Positions 35,985 to 48,694 of a stretch of DNA of 64,000 bases are shown here, piece after piece. The DNA comes from Rhytidiadelphus loreus (taxonomy: Eukaryota; Streptophyta; Bryopsida; Hypnales; Hylocomiaceae), in contig OX344764.1 of the NCBI GenBank assembly GCA_947034895.1, positions 63,159,348 through 63,223,347 on the forward strand, written 5' to 3'. The notes below the pieces were generated by a model. The model was given only the letters and a program-made list of their open reading frames with translations, was not told the origin of the DNA and searched no databases. The first letter of the stretch is position 1. The number at the start of each line of letters is the position of its first letter. A program made the position numbers and the translations under genes.

Positions 35985-38900
35985 ATGGCGCACGAAGCGG
36001 CAAGTGCATCTTCAAGTTCCACTGCGACGGAACAGCAACAGCAGAATCTGGAGGAAGTTGTTTCACTTCTGCTGTCTGCATTCGCCTCCGCGTCCAACCA
36101 CAACACCTCGTTTCTGTACTCTCTTTTCTCTCCTTGAATTAGCAAATTTTAATTTATCGAGAATACTCTGCGGATCCAAGGCAATTTCGTGTTGATTCGA
36201 TTCTGGAGTGACAGAAAATATTCAATTTCTCCTTTTGCTGATCATTAGTGTTTTGTATTCGCCGGCAGACTGGAGCTCTGGAGGGAGGAGCACGTCCAGT
36301 ACCTCAAGAGAGCTTACCGTGGTCTGAGTGCATCATACAGCGTTCTTGATTCGAGGTAATTTTTCACAAGCCGTACACTATTGCTCGATTGAGGTCAATT
36401 TTAAGTTTGATGACTACTGATATGGTTCAATCTTCATAAGAATCCTCTGTTTCATATTTACAGAGTGATTGCGAAATTCTGTCGGTTCCCTTGACCTAAA
36501 TGCCTCTATTCGAGATTTTTGAAATAATTGTGGATTAGGTTAGTTGTATGCTTGACCATTGGGATGATTTGAGATTTGAGTATTTTTTGTTTAAATATTT
36601 CTTGGCTGTTGATATGGTTCTATCTTCTTAGGAATCCTCTGTTTCATATTCACAGAGTAATCGCGAAGTTTTAATGATTTCTCTTGACCTAAATGCCTTT
36701 CTTCAAGAATGCTTATATTGAAGGGTTTTAAAATATTTGTGGATTAGGTTAGTTTGTGTGCTTGATGAGTGGGATAAAGTGACATTTGAGTTCGTATCGC
36801 TCTTTCGGGCTCCATTCATATGACAGCATTATTTTCTGTAGCAGATTAGGTTGTCTCTGCCTCCCAGGTGGTAATTGCAGCAGTGCAGATATGGTTTTCT
36901 GTTAAAGCAGCCATTTTTCGTTTGAGCATGTGAAATTTGAATTTCGAAAAATCATGATGTGCTCAAAATGGACTGTGAATTATTGATTGTTGCAGTCGGC
37001 CATGGCTGTGCTATTGGATTTTGCACTCCCTTGCGATGCTTAATCAGCCCTTTGGGATAGGGATGGACAAGCGAACGATCGATTTTCTGTCAAGATGTCA
37101 GGTCTGTTGGGTTCGCGATTATTTCTCTCATGTGGTTTAGGGTTTAAGAATCCGCAAAACTTCCAAAAATGTAATTAACCAGTTGAATGTTGAGTGAAGT
37201 TTAATGAAACCATCTGGATAGAATCTTCGGTTTCTATTTGCTGCTGATTGAAGAGCACATTTTTAATGTGAGTGCAGGATCCGAATGGCGGTTATGGTGG
37301 CGGACCTGGACAGGTATTGTTCAATCTATGCATTTGGGGTGGGTGGGGGTGTCAATACGGAAGCAGAGATTTCGTTGATTCGTAGTGGGAGATATATCCA
37401 TATCGTGTCACACAACTGGAGTGCTGTTGTAATTTCTCTGGGATGGGATCAGAGCTATGGACGTTGTTTGAGAGAAACCTTTGCAGATGGTTCTTTATTA
37501 GTCATTGTTGTCATTTTCATGAAATGTCAGATGGCTCATTTGGCGACCACGTATGCTGCTGTAAATTCCCTCGTAACTATTGGTGGTGAGAAGGCTCTGG
37601 CTTCCATTAACAGGTACAAACGTGTGATTCATACCTCCTCAAAGGCATCGCGTGGAAAAGGGAAAGAGGAATTACCACACTGTTTGAATGAATCCCATGA
37701 ATGACAGTAATGCCATTCTTAATCACACATCTTTCGATAATCTTGATGTCTGCATCATTCTGTTATAATTTTCGTTACTATCTGTAGAAAATCTTGTTTA
37801 TGATCAACATTCGTTTCTCCACAAATGGGAGTCATGCAGCCATTTCTTCAAATGAGAGCCATCGTAGTTTGTTTGCTATTTGTGACTCTTGTGAGCATGT
37901 TTTATCTGTTAAATTGCTCTAGTTTTGAATGAATGACATTGTGCCCTAACTTCGCAACTGCTTTATTACAGACGTATAGTCATTTATAGCTCTCTCCCCT
38001 GTATCCGATTAAGGCCGAAGCTGTCGTTTTTAGTGTTGTAGTAAAATGTATTTTATTATAGGGAAAGTAGCTGTTCAAGATATCGAGGGAAAACATCTTT
38101 AAGAGGCATCTGCAGGTAGCAGGGATAAGGTGCTCCGGTTTCTGCTTCGCATGAAACAACCCGATGGGGGCTTCTCTATGCATGAGGGAGGAGAAGTTGA
38201 TGTTCGTGGTAGCTATACTGCAGTTTCTGTAAGTCAACTACGTGATCCACTTGTCCGGTGTAATTGCATGAAGCCTTCATTATTAGACTTCTCAAATACA
38301 TGAGACTTCGATCGAATTTTCATTTTTTCGCACGCTGCTAAATGTGACTTTGTCGTGCTCTGGTTTTTTGAGATTCACTTAGATTTTCTCTTTGAAAATG
38401 ATCCCTAGTGCTTTGTTTGTTCATTTGCATATTGCAGGTGGCGCACATTCTGGATATCATGGTGCCAGAAATTGTTGAAAATTTGTCTGATTATATTTTG
38501 AGGTCGGTTATAAATCTGCAATTTTGGTTTTATCTTGAAGGTTTACAAAAAGTTTTAGAACTTGGTATGCCTTCAGAGTGTATTCAGGGTTTTGTACATT
38601 AGCTCAACTTTTCCCCTTCTCCAGAGTGAGAGCACTTTTATTGTGGTTGTAGATGCCAAACGTATGAGGGAGGCATTGGTGGTGAACCTGGTGCAGAGGC
38701 GCATGGCGGGTATGTCACTTTCTCTGGAGTGATTAGTGGGCAACCTTGAATATTTAGGCATACTGCTGGTTTTGTGTGTCTTGCTGGTCCTCGTGCTGAT
38801 CATCTCTCCCATATCCTCACAATGCATTTTCATTACCCAGTGTTTTACTTCTGTTGTGGATGATATCTTGTAGGTACACATTTTGTGGTCTGGCAGCGCT

Positions 38901-41276
38901 TGCTCTCATTAACAAAGTGGATGTGATTAACCTTCCTAGTTTATTGGTGAGATTTTCTGATGCAGATGACTAATGAATTCTGATAGATTTTATGCTTTGT
39001 TCCTTTCCTGCAAATATTTCTATTTATACTCCAAGCATTTATCTCTGTTCTTACACTTGCGCTTAGCGTTGTCAAAATTTTCTGAAGCTGTTCGCCTGGG
39101 AAACAGAACTGGGTAGTATTTTGCCAAGGAAAAACTGAAGGTGGATTTCGGGGTCGCACGAACAAGTTGGTAGATGGTTGCTATTCATTCTGGCAGGTAC
39201 TTCCTACTGTTTCGAGTTGTTCTCTTAGGAGGCGTTTGTTAGGTGTTTGAAGCTATGAATTCTTGAATGATGAGTTGTAAGGCTCCTTTAACTTTGCAAG
39301 TTGCATATTGCCTTTCAAGCACTGTCTATATACATTGAATGATCCTTGCTGATTTGGTAGCTAGGACTCGGGAGTTTATTCACAGAAAGGACTTTCTTAT
39401 AATGTGGCTACTGTGCAGGGGGGAATATTCAAAATAATACAACAGATTATGCCTGAGCTCAACCGACAGCAAGTGGCCCAAAACACTCCTCTGTGTACAG
39501 CACATGCTCAGTTTGTGTCTGACTCCGTATTGAATACTGGTAAATACCCTTATTCATGCGCACTCAATAGTATTTAGTTAGGATTTTTTCCATATGCTGT
39601 TCACAACCTTTTGATGAGCACTAGATTCTGGCAATGTCGACGTAAGCAGGGTTAGGTTGTGCTCATTACTAATCTTTCAGCAGGGCAGAGAATACGTCAG
39701 ACCAGAAGCATATCACTAGGCAAAGAACGTATGAAGGTTTCTCCATCGTATTAATACCTTTTTGTTCGGTTCTGTACTTTTGGTTCATTTTGTACATCAG
39801 CTTCCATTTAGACCTTAATTGAGAGTTCAGTTTTGTAAAGATGGAGTTTCTTTAGTTAAGGTGCCTGGTAGCTATCACCCAATATTCGTGGCCCATTAAT
39901 CCTTTGATCGACATGCATGTGATCAAAATGCTGCACTGTCAGCTACTGTTATCCTCTAATTTTCAGGTTCTAACAGACCACCGTGAATTGCTAGCTAATT
40001 TATCAGAGTATGTCTGTTCCAGTGGAGGCCTTGAGGCAAGGACTTGCATCTAGTTCTACAAGTTCCTCAAAGGTAACTTCAGAGGAAAGCAATGAGGCTG
40101 AACAGACAAGGAGCGAAAAGTCTGAGGAGGTTGCAGCTCCAGGTAGCTCAAGAGGAGAATTTGGAGGTACTGAAGCAAGGTCTGATGGGGCTACCACTGA
40201 TTATTACCAAGCAACTGGAACCTCACCAATACACATGCCACATGAGGATGATTTAAGGGGTATGTTCAGTGTTTACTTCGAAATCTGATTATATAGTACG
40301 GATTGTTCACTCAAATAGTGACCATGTTCTTTATTTCTTTTCAGGGATTATGTCAACAGGGTTTCTGGATTGTTTAGGATGGTGGCCATCGGTTTTCTGA
40401 AGAATTGCGTTTCTTGTCTTGTGGTTTAATTCAGACGATTGTGTGTCAAAATCAGTTTTCAGTTTGTCACATCTTTGCTGATTGGTGGGAGTTGTTTGCA
40501 GGCTCTGCTCGTGGACTCGTGACAGCTGAACAGCTCTTTCCCGTCGTTGATCATCAGATTAGGAGGGCACCCATTTCTGTAACTTTCGAAGAAGTAGAAG
40601 ATGAAGTGTCAGGAAAGTCGAAGGAAGCTGATGATAAGGTTGAGAACTCAATGCCGACGCAGCCCTCTATTGTGGACCAATTGTTGAACGAAAGCGAGCA
40701 GATTTTGTATGGACCTCTCTACAATTCACAGGCACTTCAAGGCTACATACTGCTCTGCTGCCAGGTACAGCACCATACCATTCATGACATCTTAAACCTT
40801 GAGCGTCTGTCAATTTATAAGCCTCCTAAAGTTATGAGCTTTCTTCCAGTAATTTTGCACAACAAAACTGTAGTGCGAGATCCATTCAGGGCGGGACGTA
40901 TGCTATCTGATCTCTTCTGCTTGCGGAATTTGTTGTGTCCTCAATCTGACGTAGCTCTCATTGAATTACTTTTGTTATACCGCTCATGTGGTGTTAGAAT
41001 GTGCCCTGATGTGTAGAACGCTCCCCTCTGCAGGTATTGGACGGGGGACTACGAGATAAACCTGGGAAGTCGCCAGATTATTACCACACTTGCTACTGCC
41101 TCAGTGGGCTCGCACAAGCGCAGAGCAGCGCATCCCATCGGATCAACGCCCCGCCACCACCAAAAGCAGTACTCGGTCCTTACACGAATCTCCTTGAGCC
41201 TGTGCATCCCCTTTGCAACTTAGATCTGAACAAGTACAACGATGCAGTTCGTTACTTTAGACATCGTCCTTTTTAG
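35985..41276 (+). CDS. ERA1: Protein farnesyltransferase subunit beta
   Basis: The enzyme joins farnesyl to the Cys of C-terminal CaaX motifs, working with an alpha subunit in the cytosol. In plants its loss alters abscisic acid response and meristems. Fifteen exons keep frame: 35985-36115, 36269-36355, 36996-37101, 37278-37313, 37531-37613, 38123-38228, 38438-38502, 38653-38709, 38874-38946, 39107-39196, 39419-39539, 39681-39736, 40007-40259, 40502-40764 and 41034-41276, giving about 589 residues. Prenyltransferase alpha-alpha repeats are clear (GGYGGGPGQMAHLATTYAAV, CQTYEGGIGGEPGAEAHGGY, GGFRGRTNKLVDGCYSFWQ). The zinc ligands Asp271, Cys273 (VDGCYSFW) and His527 (YYHTCYC) are present. Exons 11-13 encode a long Ser/Glu-rich insertion between the ligands; the limits of exon 12 are the least certain. 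The start ATG opens a Ser/Gln-rich N-terminus typical of the variable start of plant homologues. Confidence 0.93.
36419..36795 (+). repeat. Tandem duplication of about 190 bp in ERA1 intron 2
   Basis: Two adjacent units both read GATATGGTTC(A/T)ATCTTC, then GAATCCTCTGTTTCATAT, TTGACCTAAATGCCT and GTGGATTAGGTTAGTT. They have diverged by substitutions and small indels. This explains most of the length of this intron (36356-36995). Confidence 0.85.
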
Positions 41277-43250
41277 TTTCGCAATTCTCTAGGTTCCTTG
41301 AGTTCCTAAGGATTCTCATATTCCTCTTAGAATGGATTTTTGTACTTAGAATACCAATTAAGGCGCCCCCACCGTGTACATGCATAAATATGAATATAGT
41401 TTCATCTTGCTATCTTGACTTCTATGTGCTTCAACCAAGTGATGAGCTCTGCGTACTAACTTCGTATTTTTAAAGGTTGGACCACACTGACCTCTCGCAT
41501 GGTTTTCATTGAACTGAATGCAGAACAACTCTATTGCCCTTCAGGCCTTGCTAGACGTTACTGCACTGTACTTTTGGTTGTGTGGGCTTGTTACAGACTG
41601 ACCGAACCAGAACATTTTGTTCATTCATCGTTAGGAACTCACTCAATGTATTTCAGTTTATTACGGAGCATTATGTTAGTTTAACTGCAGCTGAGTTAGA
41701 GTGCCTGACACGCTCTCCAGGTGACATGGATTCTACGGTTGCAGTGTGTCCCCGGCCAGCGCCGCACACGGACCTCCATGAGTGGGACCGGAAGGACTAC
41801 GAATGCATTGGTCAAGAAGGCATGGGAACAGGAAGATAAGAACAAACATGGGCGAGATTTCCAAGCACCACGTAGAATCCGAGTCATTCGGACCAACTTG
41901 CAGATCACTCAGGGTAAGGCCATCTCCACCGATGCAGAAAACTTCAACAACAACAAATTTTACAGTAGACATTTCTGTTTACCGCACCCATGTAAGTCAC
42001 TATACTTCCAACCAATCAAGAGTACCCAGGGATTTCAATTTGAAATTTGAAATTTCCTACAAAGTCCTTGTTCACATTGCAAGAAAATGGAGCACGACAT
42101 TTCCCCTCCCAATTAGCACCAACAAAACAAAACAAAGTTACCGCTCTTATTACAACAATGCTCTAAATATAAAACAAAATGTAATCTTTGGAGGAGTCAC
42201 CAACCCTATTAAGCACTATGGTGTTAAGTCCCTTCAGGAAACTGATCATATGCAGTAAATTATATTATAGAATGCTTTGCCTATAACATTTTAAAGTATC
42301 AAGTACAACAACCTAAAAACATTAATGCTCAGTGTGATCTTGGCAACATGTTTATTAAGTAGGACGTAGACCCACACATGGGCATCTAACTGTAGAGGGG
42401 GCTTGGTCCTTATCTTCATAATAGGGCCCCATCGTTGAATGCCCTCTTAGGGGGGGCCCATTATACAAAATAAAAATGCTTATTTGAAAGGACAAAGAGA
42501 ATTTGATGGTCAATCCAAGACTCCAAGCACTAATTGTGCACTTTTTCACCTAATAGTTAGAAATGCAATATTTTTTCTTGCATTGTTGGAGGTGCTCTAA
42601 AATTACCACTTCTAAAAACATTCAATGAGCTCTGTGGCATTGCTGTACTTATGTAATAGAAATGAAAAATATTTATAAGACATTGATAGATGTGTAAGAA
42701 GCAAAATGCAAGTGGATATGTAGATTTTAATGGAGGAACAATGCATTAGTTGTAAATTTTCAAAAGTGAATGTTAAAAGAAGCTATTATTGTAATGTAGG
42801 CAAATTTGAAATCCACATGAAGTATACAAAAAAGGATATTCATAGCATCAACTCATTATTCAAGCAAGAGGTTAAATAGAAAGAAACTTTACAAATAAGT
42901 ATCCCTTTATAAAGAAGTAACTTTCACATTATTGTAAATAATCTCATTCATTACCAAAGTGGCCTTGAGAGCTCCACATTGTTGTCAACTTGTCATCTTT
43001 CAATATGCACCCATTTGTTTATTTTACTTGTTTGTTTCCTATTCAATTGTAAGATATGATCAAGATTCATTATAAACTTATGAAGCATAATATGTGACAA
43101 AAATTGTATGAATTAAAAAATACATATAAATAATTTGAATTTATTTACAAAAATTTATGTTAGAATGAGAAAAAAATGATCATAATTTAATTTCTTGAAA
43201 ATTGTTTAAAATAGGAAACTTGGGAAAAAAAACTCATAATATTTTTAATT
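41277..43250. other. Intergenic DNA between ERA1 and OAT
   Basis: The first few hundred bases are probably the ERA1 3' UTR. Open frames at 41721-42258 overlap in several phases and have no recognisable domain. A short GC-rich hairpin (AATAGGGCCCC with GGGGCCCATT) lies near 42420-42470. From about 42550 the sequence is AT-rich without features. Confidence 0.4.
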
Positions 43251-44671
43251 TTAGATTTTCTCGACATATAAAATAATCCTCATGTCTGGCTGGTGTGAAC
43301 CGGGTTCCTGGTCTCTGTTGAGGCCAAATTGGACGGCTTGACGAAGAGCTTCGTCACCATAAGTGACGGAAATCCCAGCTCTGGCGGGGCTGAAAATTCC
43401 ATGTTCGGGTGCTTTTCTTCTGCAGATTTGGAGAAGCGCCGGAACGAATTCCGCACGGAGGTTGTTCAACGGTGATGGGAGAACGAAGTGAACTGATCAC
43501 TTAGGTCCTAATTTCATTTTGCGCTTCGTTTAGAAAGAAACGGAGACACGAGCTTGGTTTGCGAGTTTCAATACAACCGTGCAGCGCAATTGTGGGGTTG
43601 CATTGAAAGGTGAGGAAATTCCTCTTCCTGAATTTTGTTGATGTGAGTCTTTGTAACGAGATTGAGATGGTTGTAATTCCGAGATTGCGAGGAATGGTTG
43701 CATTTTGGGGGCGACGAATTGTACATTCCAAGTTTCAATTCTTCGACGTATAGATAAGCACTCGAAATCCTGAGTAGTATCCGGGGAATTTTCTTTCGAA
43801 ACTCCGAAGGAATAGAGAGGATTACCCCAAGGAGCCCGAATTGGGTATTCTGTTTGTTTTTTCCAGTTTTGGGTGGGTGGGTTGTATGGGGACTTTCTTT
43901 TATTAAATTTTGTTTGTTATTTGACTGTCACGTGCAATGTTCTTCACTGATTATGGTGATATAAAACTTGGTCCTATCCGATTTGATTTTCACAATATGG
44001 TTATTTGAAATCCATGAATTCTTGGTCTTTTAGGGGTTAGACACCCTTGCCCCTGTTTTGGAGCGTAAGAGCGCAGAAGTCGGAGTGCCGGATCATTAGA
44101 AACAGAGGATTGCTGTGGAATATTGCTGAGATCCATTCGAATAGAAAAATATGGAAGTGATCGCATTGCGTCAAGTCTGCAATCTTTCGGATGTTTGATG
44201 CATCCGCAGTATGGGATTAGAGTGGAATTTATGCGTGGCCAAACCAGCTCTTGATTGCACGGAATTAAAGAATGCACGGAATTGAAGACTGTGACCCACT
44301 CTAAGAGGAGAGAGAATTCGTATCTCAATAGTCGTTTTAAGTGATCGACTGTATCCCATCCTCTTCTATTGTATGATTTCAACATGAGTGGGGTTTAAAC
44401 AGGGGCAATCAATCCTGATCCAGATTAACTAATAGATCAACGAAGGAAACCTGAAATCCCAGCAGTCTGGGATTTCAGAATTATGGGATACGCTTTGGAA
44501 ATTACAAGAGACATGTGGATTTACGTTTTTTTGTGGGAGTTTGCTCCATTTCTAACAGTTGGTTGCTTTCTCAGCAGAAATACTATCCTCTTCATTCGAG
44601 CTGTCCTACCAAGCAGCAAATAGGCCTAGGTAGTTTACATTGCGCAAGCTGGTAGGCTTCCAGTGGCAAAT
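43251..44671 (+). promoter_or_regulatory. OAT upstream region: promoter and probable leader
   Basis: AT-rich sequence stops abruptly at about 43260 and a mixed, GC-richer region runs to the OAT start codon, suggesting promoter and 5' UTR, possibly with a leader intron. A plus-strand frame of about 57 codons ends near 43473 (contains KSFVTISDGNPSSGG); I do not recognise it, and it may be an upstream frame or a gene scrap. A segment at about 43925-44040 is duplicated in OAT intron 3. Confidence 0.35.
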
Positions 44672-47600
44672 ATGGCATCAAGAGCGCGGCTGGTGCAGTC
44701 GGTTGCGAGGCGCGCATTATCAAACCGTCTGAAAGGTCAAGTACCCCTTGTGATTCAAAGCCAAGCGCACTCTACAAGCACACAGCCATCGGTTCCTCAG
44801 CAGTCTCCTTCTTCCGAAGATCTCATTCAGTTGGAGCACAAATACAGTGCACACAAGTGAGTTATTCTTATGGCATACTTATTCGACACGCCTTTTGGGT
44901 ACAAGAGTTAAATCTGTAAAGATCAATTTCTTATCACTGTGTATGAATTTCTTATGCAAGCATTCAAATGGGGAGGTTGTCGATCACTATAGGCAACCTC
45001 ATTGCCATTTAAAGATTAATGCGGGTCATAGACGTTTAGTCAAGTCTTGCTTACACCCAATTTGATAATTGAAGGGCTACCAAGTGTATGAATGGATGAG
45101 TTGTTATTGGAGTAGAGGAGACAGAATCAGGTTCCCAACGGGTTTTATGTACAAGTGTCTGTGGGGCGTTTTGTAATATGAGAACTCGTTTGTAATTTGT
45201 GTGCATGGCTGCCCAGTTACCATCCAGTACCGGTGGTGTTCGCAAAGGCTAAGGATGTCGAGGTGTGGGATCCTGAAGGCCGCAAGTACTTGGATTTCCT
45301 TTCCGCTTACTCTGCCGTGAATCAGGTACTTTTTGGAAGGTTATGTTTAAATTTGAGTTGCAGATTACCGGTTTGTCTACCTTACTATGTTGTATTGTGT
45401 TTGGTTCTGGGATTCATGAGTAAGATTTTTCTCTATACCAATCGCGTGATTCGCATAATTTCCTATTTTACTTATTCTGTATTGGTTTGGATTGAAAGGG
45501 TCATGGTAATCAAAAGATCATAGATGCTTTGATTGATCAAGCACAACATCTGACACTTAGTTCGCGAGCGTTCCATAACGACAAGTTCCCTATATTTGCC
45601 AAGATGCTGACGTCCATGTTTGGATACGACATGATACTGCCTATGAACACTGGTGCTGAGGGTGTCGAAACCGCACTCAAGTTGGCTAGGAAGTGGGGCT
45701 ATGAGAAGAAGGGTATTCCCAAGGATGAGGTACATCGCTTGTAATGTTTCTCGTTTTCTTTGTGGTTCTTATTGTGCGAAACAAAATCTTGATTGAATTT
45801 GTAGATTGAGCTCTGTTTTGAAGTGACGTCTCGTTCTTGATAAACAAGAGCGTTTGTTTCTTACGTTTTTCGCATATGAAACCCCTAAAAGAAACAGATC
45901 TCAAATTGGGCCTCATGTTTTTCTTAGCAGTTTTGAGTAGGTCATATGGAGACTATTTTTCTCCAATTTTAATTTTCGACAAGTTCATGCATTGTTCTTC
46001 ATTGATTCTAGTGATATAAAATGTGGCGCCATCTGAATTCTATTTTTCACAGTACGGTCGATTGAATGGGTCATTTTCAAATTACGAATCCTTGGTCCTT
46101 TAGAGGTGAAAGCGTCATGTGAATCTGAGTTATATGTACTGCTTGATGAGTATCAGGCTGTGATCATTTCATGCTGTGGTTGTTTCCACGGCCGAACAAT
46201 GGCAGCAATCTCCATGAGCTGCGATAATGAGGCTACTCGTGGTTTTGGACCAGCGCTCGGTGGTCAAGCGAAGGTGGACTTCGGCGATGCTAAGGCCCTT
46301 GCAAAACTGCTTGAAGGTTAGAATGACTATATTAGTTCTCATGGCACTTATTCGTGACTTTATTCCAATCGAATATTGATTTCTTGCATATTCAAGATTG
46401 TATTATGGCTCAGCTGGAAGCTGGATTCTTGGGCTTGGTTTGCAATTTTTAGAACTTCACTAAATGAGAGTATGATGGGGTCGGTTGTGAACTTGCAGAG
46501 ACTGGAGACAAAGTAGCTGCATTCTTATTCGAGCCCATCCAAGGAGAAGCTGGGGTATGCTTGCATAACCCGATTTTTCGTTCTACATCTACTTTTATAA
46601 TAGCCAGTTATTTTGAAATATGACAGTGCGTATTAAATCAAGACAAAATACGAGTTTAGCCGGGATCCCAAGTGTGGGACGGCCCTTTGCCGAACAGAGA
46701 GGGTGAGGGTTTCCATTGAGCAGAGACAAGACTACCGCTACAGAAATTATAGTTCTTGCACCAGAAATATAGTTCCGAATCATTGATCGTTTTTAAGTCG
46801 AACGTAGTTACGAAACATTGTTCCTATTTTCTAGTCGAGCATGTTCATGTTACCATGCAAGCATATGCTTTACAGAAACAGATGTCATCACAAGAAGATT
46901 GACATGTGCACAGGTTGTCATGCCGCCAGATGGTTATTTGAAGACGGTCAGGGAATTATGCACGAAGCATAATGTCTTGATGATAGCTGATGAGATTCAA
47001 ACAGGGATAGCGCGTACAGGGCGTCTCTTGGCATGCGACTGGGAGGATGTTCGACCTGATGTTGTGGTAGGTCTAATCATTATTATTATCCACTTGGAAA
47101 TTTAACACCGTTTTGTCAGTTTGGTTTTTTATTTAATATTTTATTCTTACTTTTTCATGAATAGATTGTGTTCTAAAACATAATAACTTACGAGTTGCAT
47201 ATTTCAGATCTTGGGGAAGGCGTTAGGAGCAGGAGTGTTGCCTGTAAGTGCAGTCCTCGCAGATGCGGACATCATGTTGTGCATCAGACCAGGCGAACAT
47301 GGCAGGTGCATATGATGTTGTCCAAGTGTATGGATGTATAATTTCGCGAGTATCATTTGATGATGTACACTCTGGATGTTAATGATTAGGTTTTGCATAC
47401 GTCACTCCTTAGCAGATGAAAATTTGCCAATAATAAGCGCTTACTCTGTGATACATTCCAGTACTTTTGGAGGAAATCCGTTAGCGAGTGCTGTGGGTAT
47501 CGCTGCTTTGGAAGTGGTGACACAGCAAAATCTCTGTGAAAGGTAAATTTATCTTTTTTCTTTACATTCTTAAAGACTTTCCTAGAGTGCACTACTAGAA

Positions 47601-48694
47601 ATTTTCGGCCGCCTCCTGCTTGTGAATTTTCATATCCTTAAATGTGACTATGTGGTGTTGCATTTCCTCCCTCGGTTGGTTAGATTTATTTGGTGGAATG
47701 GAATTTTTCTTATGTTTAAGTGGAAGTAGAAATCTCTTGTGTAAACTCAAAAGGATATGTAGGAATATTAATTGTGCTGATATGCATAATGTGAACAGGG
47801 CAGACAAGGTGGGAGAAGAATTTAGACAGCAATTACAAGCCGTACAAAAATCACATCCCAATTTGATCAAAGAAGTCCGTGGTCGCGGGCTTTTGAATGC
47901 TGTGGTGCTACACCAGGCAGGTTTGGGCAATGCTTCAGCTTATGATGTGTGTATCGGCTTGAAGAATCGTGGAATTCTAGCGAAACCTACACATGGGAAT
48001 ATTATTCGACTGTCACCGCCTCTCACCATCAAGTAAATTTCTAACGCTTCAACCTCGGGAAAGTCACTCTTTGTAATTTAATGGAAACACGTGCAACTAC
48101 AAGGTATTTTGGGTCAACCTTACAAGTAATACATAATAATTGGCACTGTCTTAAAATATCCTGTAACTGCTAAGAAAAATTTAGGAATCTTTCCAAAATA
48201 TTTTTATTTTATATATATGAGCACTTGGAAGGGTTTCCACATTTTACATTCCATAATTATTAATACTGCACCTTATATTTCTTTGCATGTAGTGTCTGAA
48301 ATATTGGAAGTGAATTCCCCCAACCAGATGCTGTGAATGTGCCTTATTATGAACTTAGAATTTTGATGTTATTATCTATGCTCGTATGTTTTGATTGTTA
48401 TCTATGAATGCAAAATTTCCTACTCCTTAACTTCTATAAGAACTTTTGAGTCAAGCTATTACTTCAGGTGAAATTTTCTCTTTTGTGTCTAAATTTTGAC
48501 GATGCGTATGACAATGCGTATGGCGATGCAGACGAGAACAAGTAGCACAAGCAAGCAAGGCATTGAGAGAGGTTCTTGAGCTCGATTTGCCCGACATGAA
48601 GCTCCATGCTGAAGACCGTACCCCTCTGAAAGCTCCTGATGCATGTGACCGTTGTGGACGACACAAATATATCATGCCTGAGACTGATCTTTGA
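44672..48694 (+). CDS. OAT: Ornithine aminotransferase, mitochondrial
   Basis: This pyridoxal-phosphate enzyme moves the delta-amino group of ornithine to 2-oxoglutarate, giving glutamate semialdehyde, and so links arginine breakdown to glutamate and proline. Ten exons join in frame: 44672-44856, 45217-45325, 45499-45729, 46157-46316, 46499-46554, 46914-47066, 47208-47305, 47462-47542, 47799-48032 and 48532-48694; 489 residues. The N-terminus ([20 protein letters not shown]) is Arg/Ser-rich with no acidic residue, a typical mitochondrial targeting sequence. Class-III aminotransferase landmarks are present: [28 protein letters not shown], the cofactor Asp273 in IADEIQTG, and the Schiff-base Lys302 in LGKALGAG, 29 residues later as in known OATs. 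A GTG codon lies in frame 9 bases upstream; the ATG is the credible start. The C-terminus has the plant-like [11 protein letters not shown] motif. Confidence 0.96.
45970..46110 (+). repeat. Segment duplicated between OAT intron 3 and OAT upstream region
   Basis: The text around TGCATTGTTCTTCATTGATT, GTGATATAAAA and GAATCCTTGGTCCTTTAGAG matches 43925-44040 in the same order with moderate divergence. It is an intragenic duplication or a pair of short repeat copies. Confidence 0.65.

Noticed and set aside
41721..42258. Three overlapping plus-strand frames after ERA1
   Set aside because: Composition and overlap suggest chance; no domain or plausible gene model.
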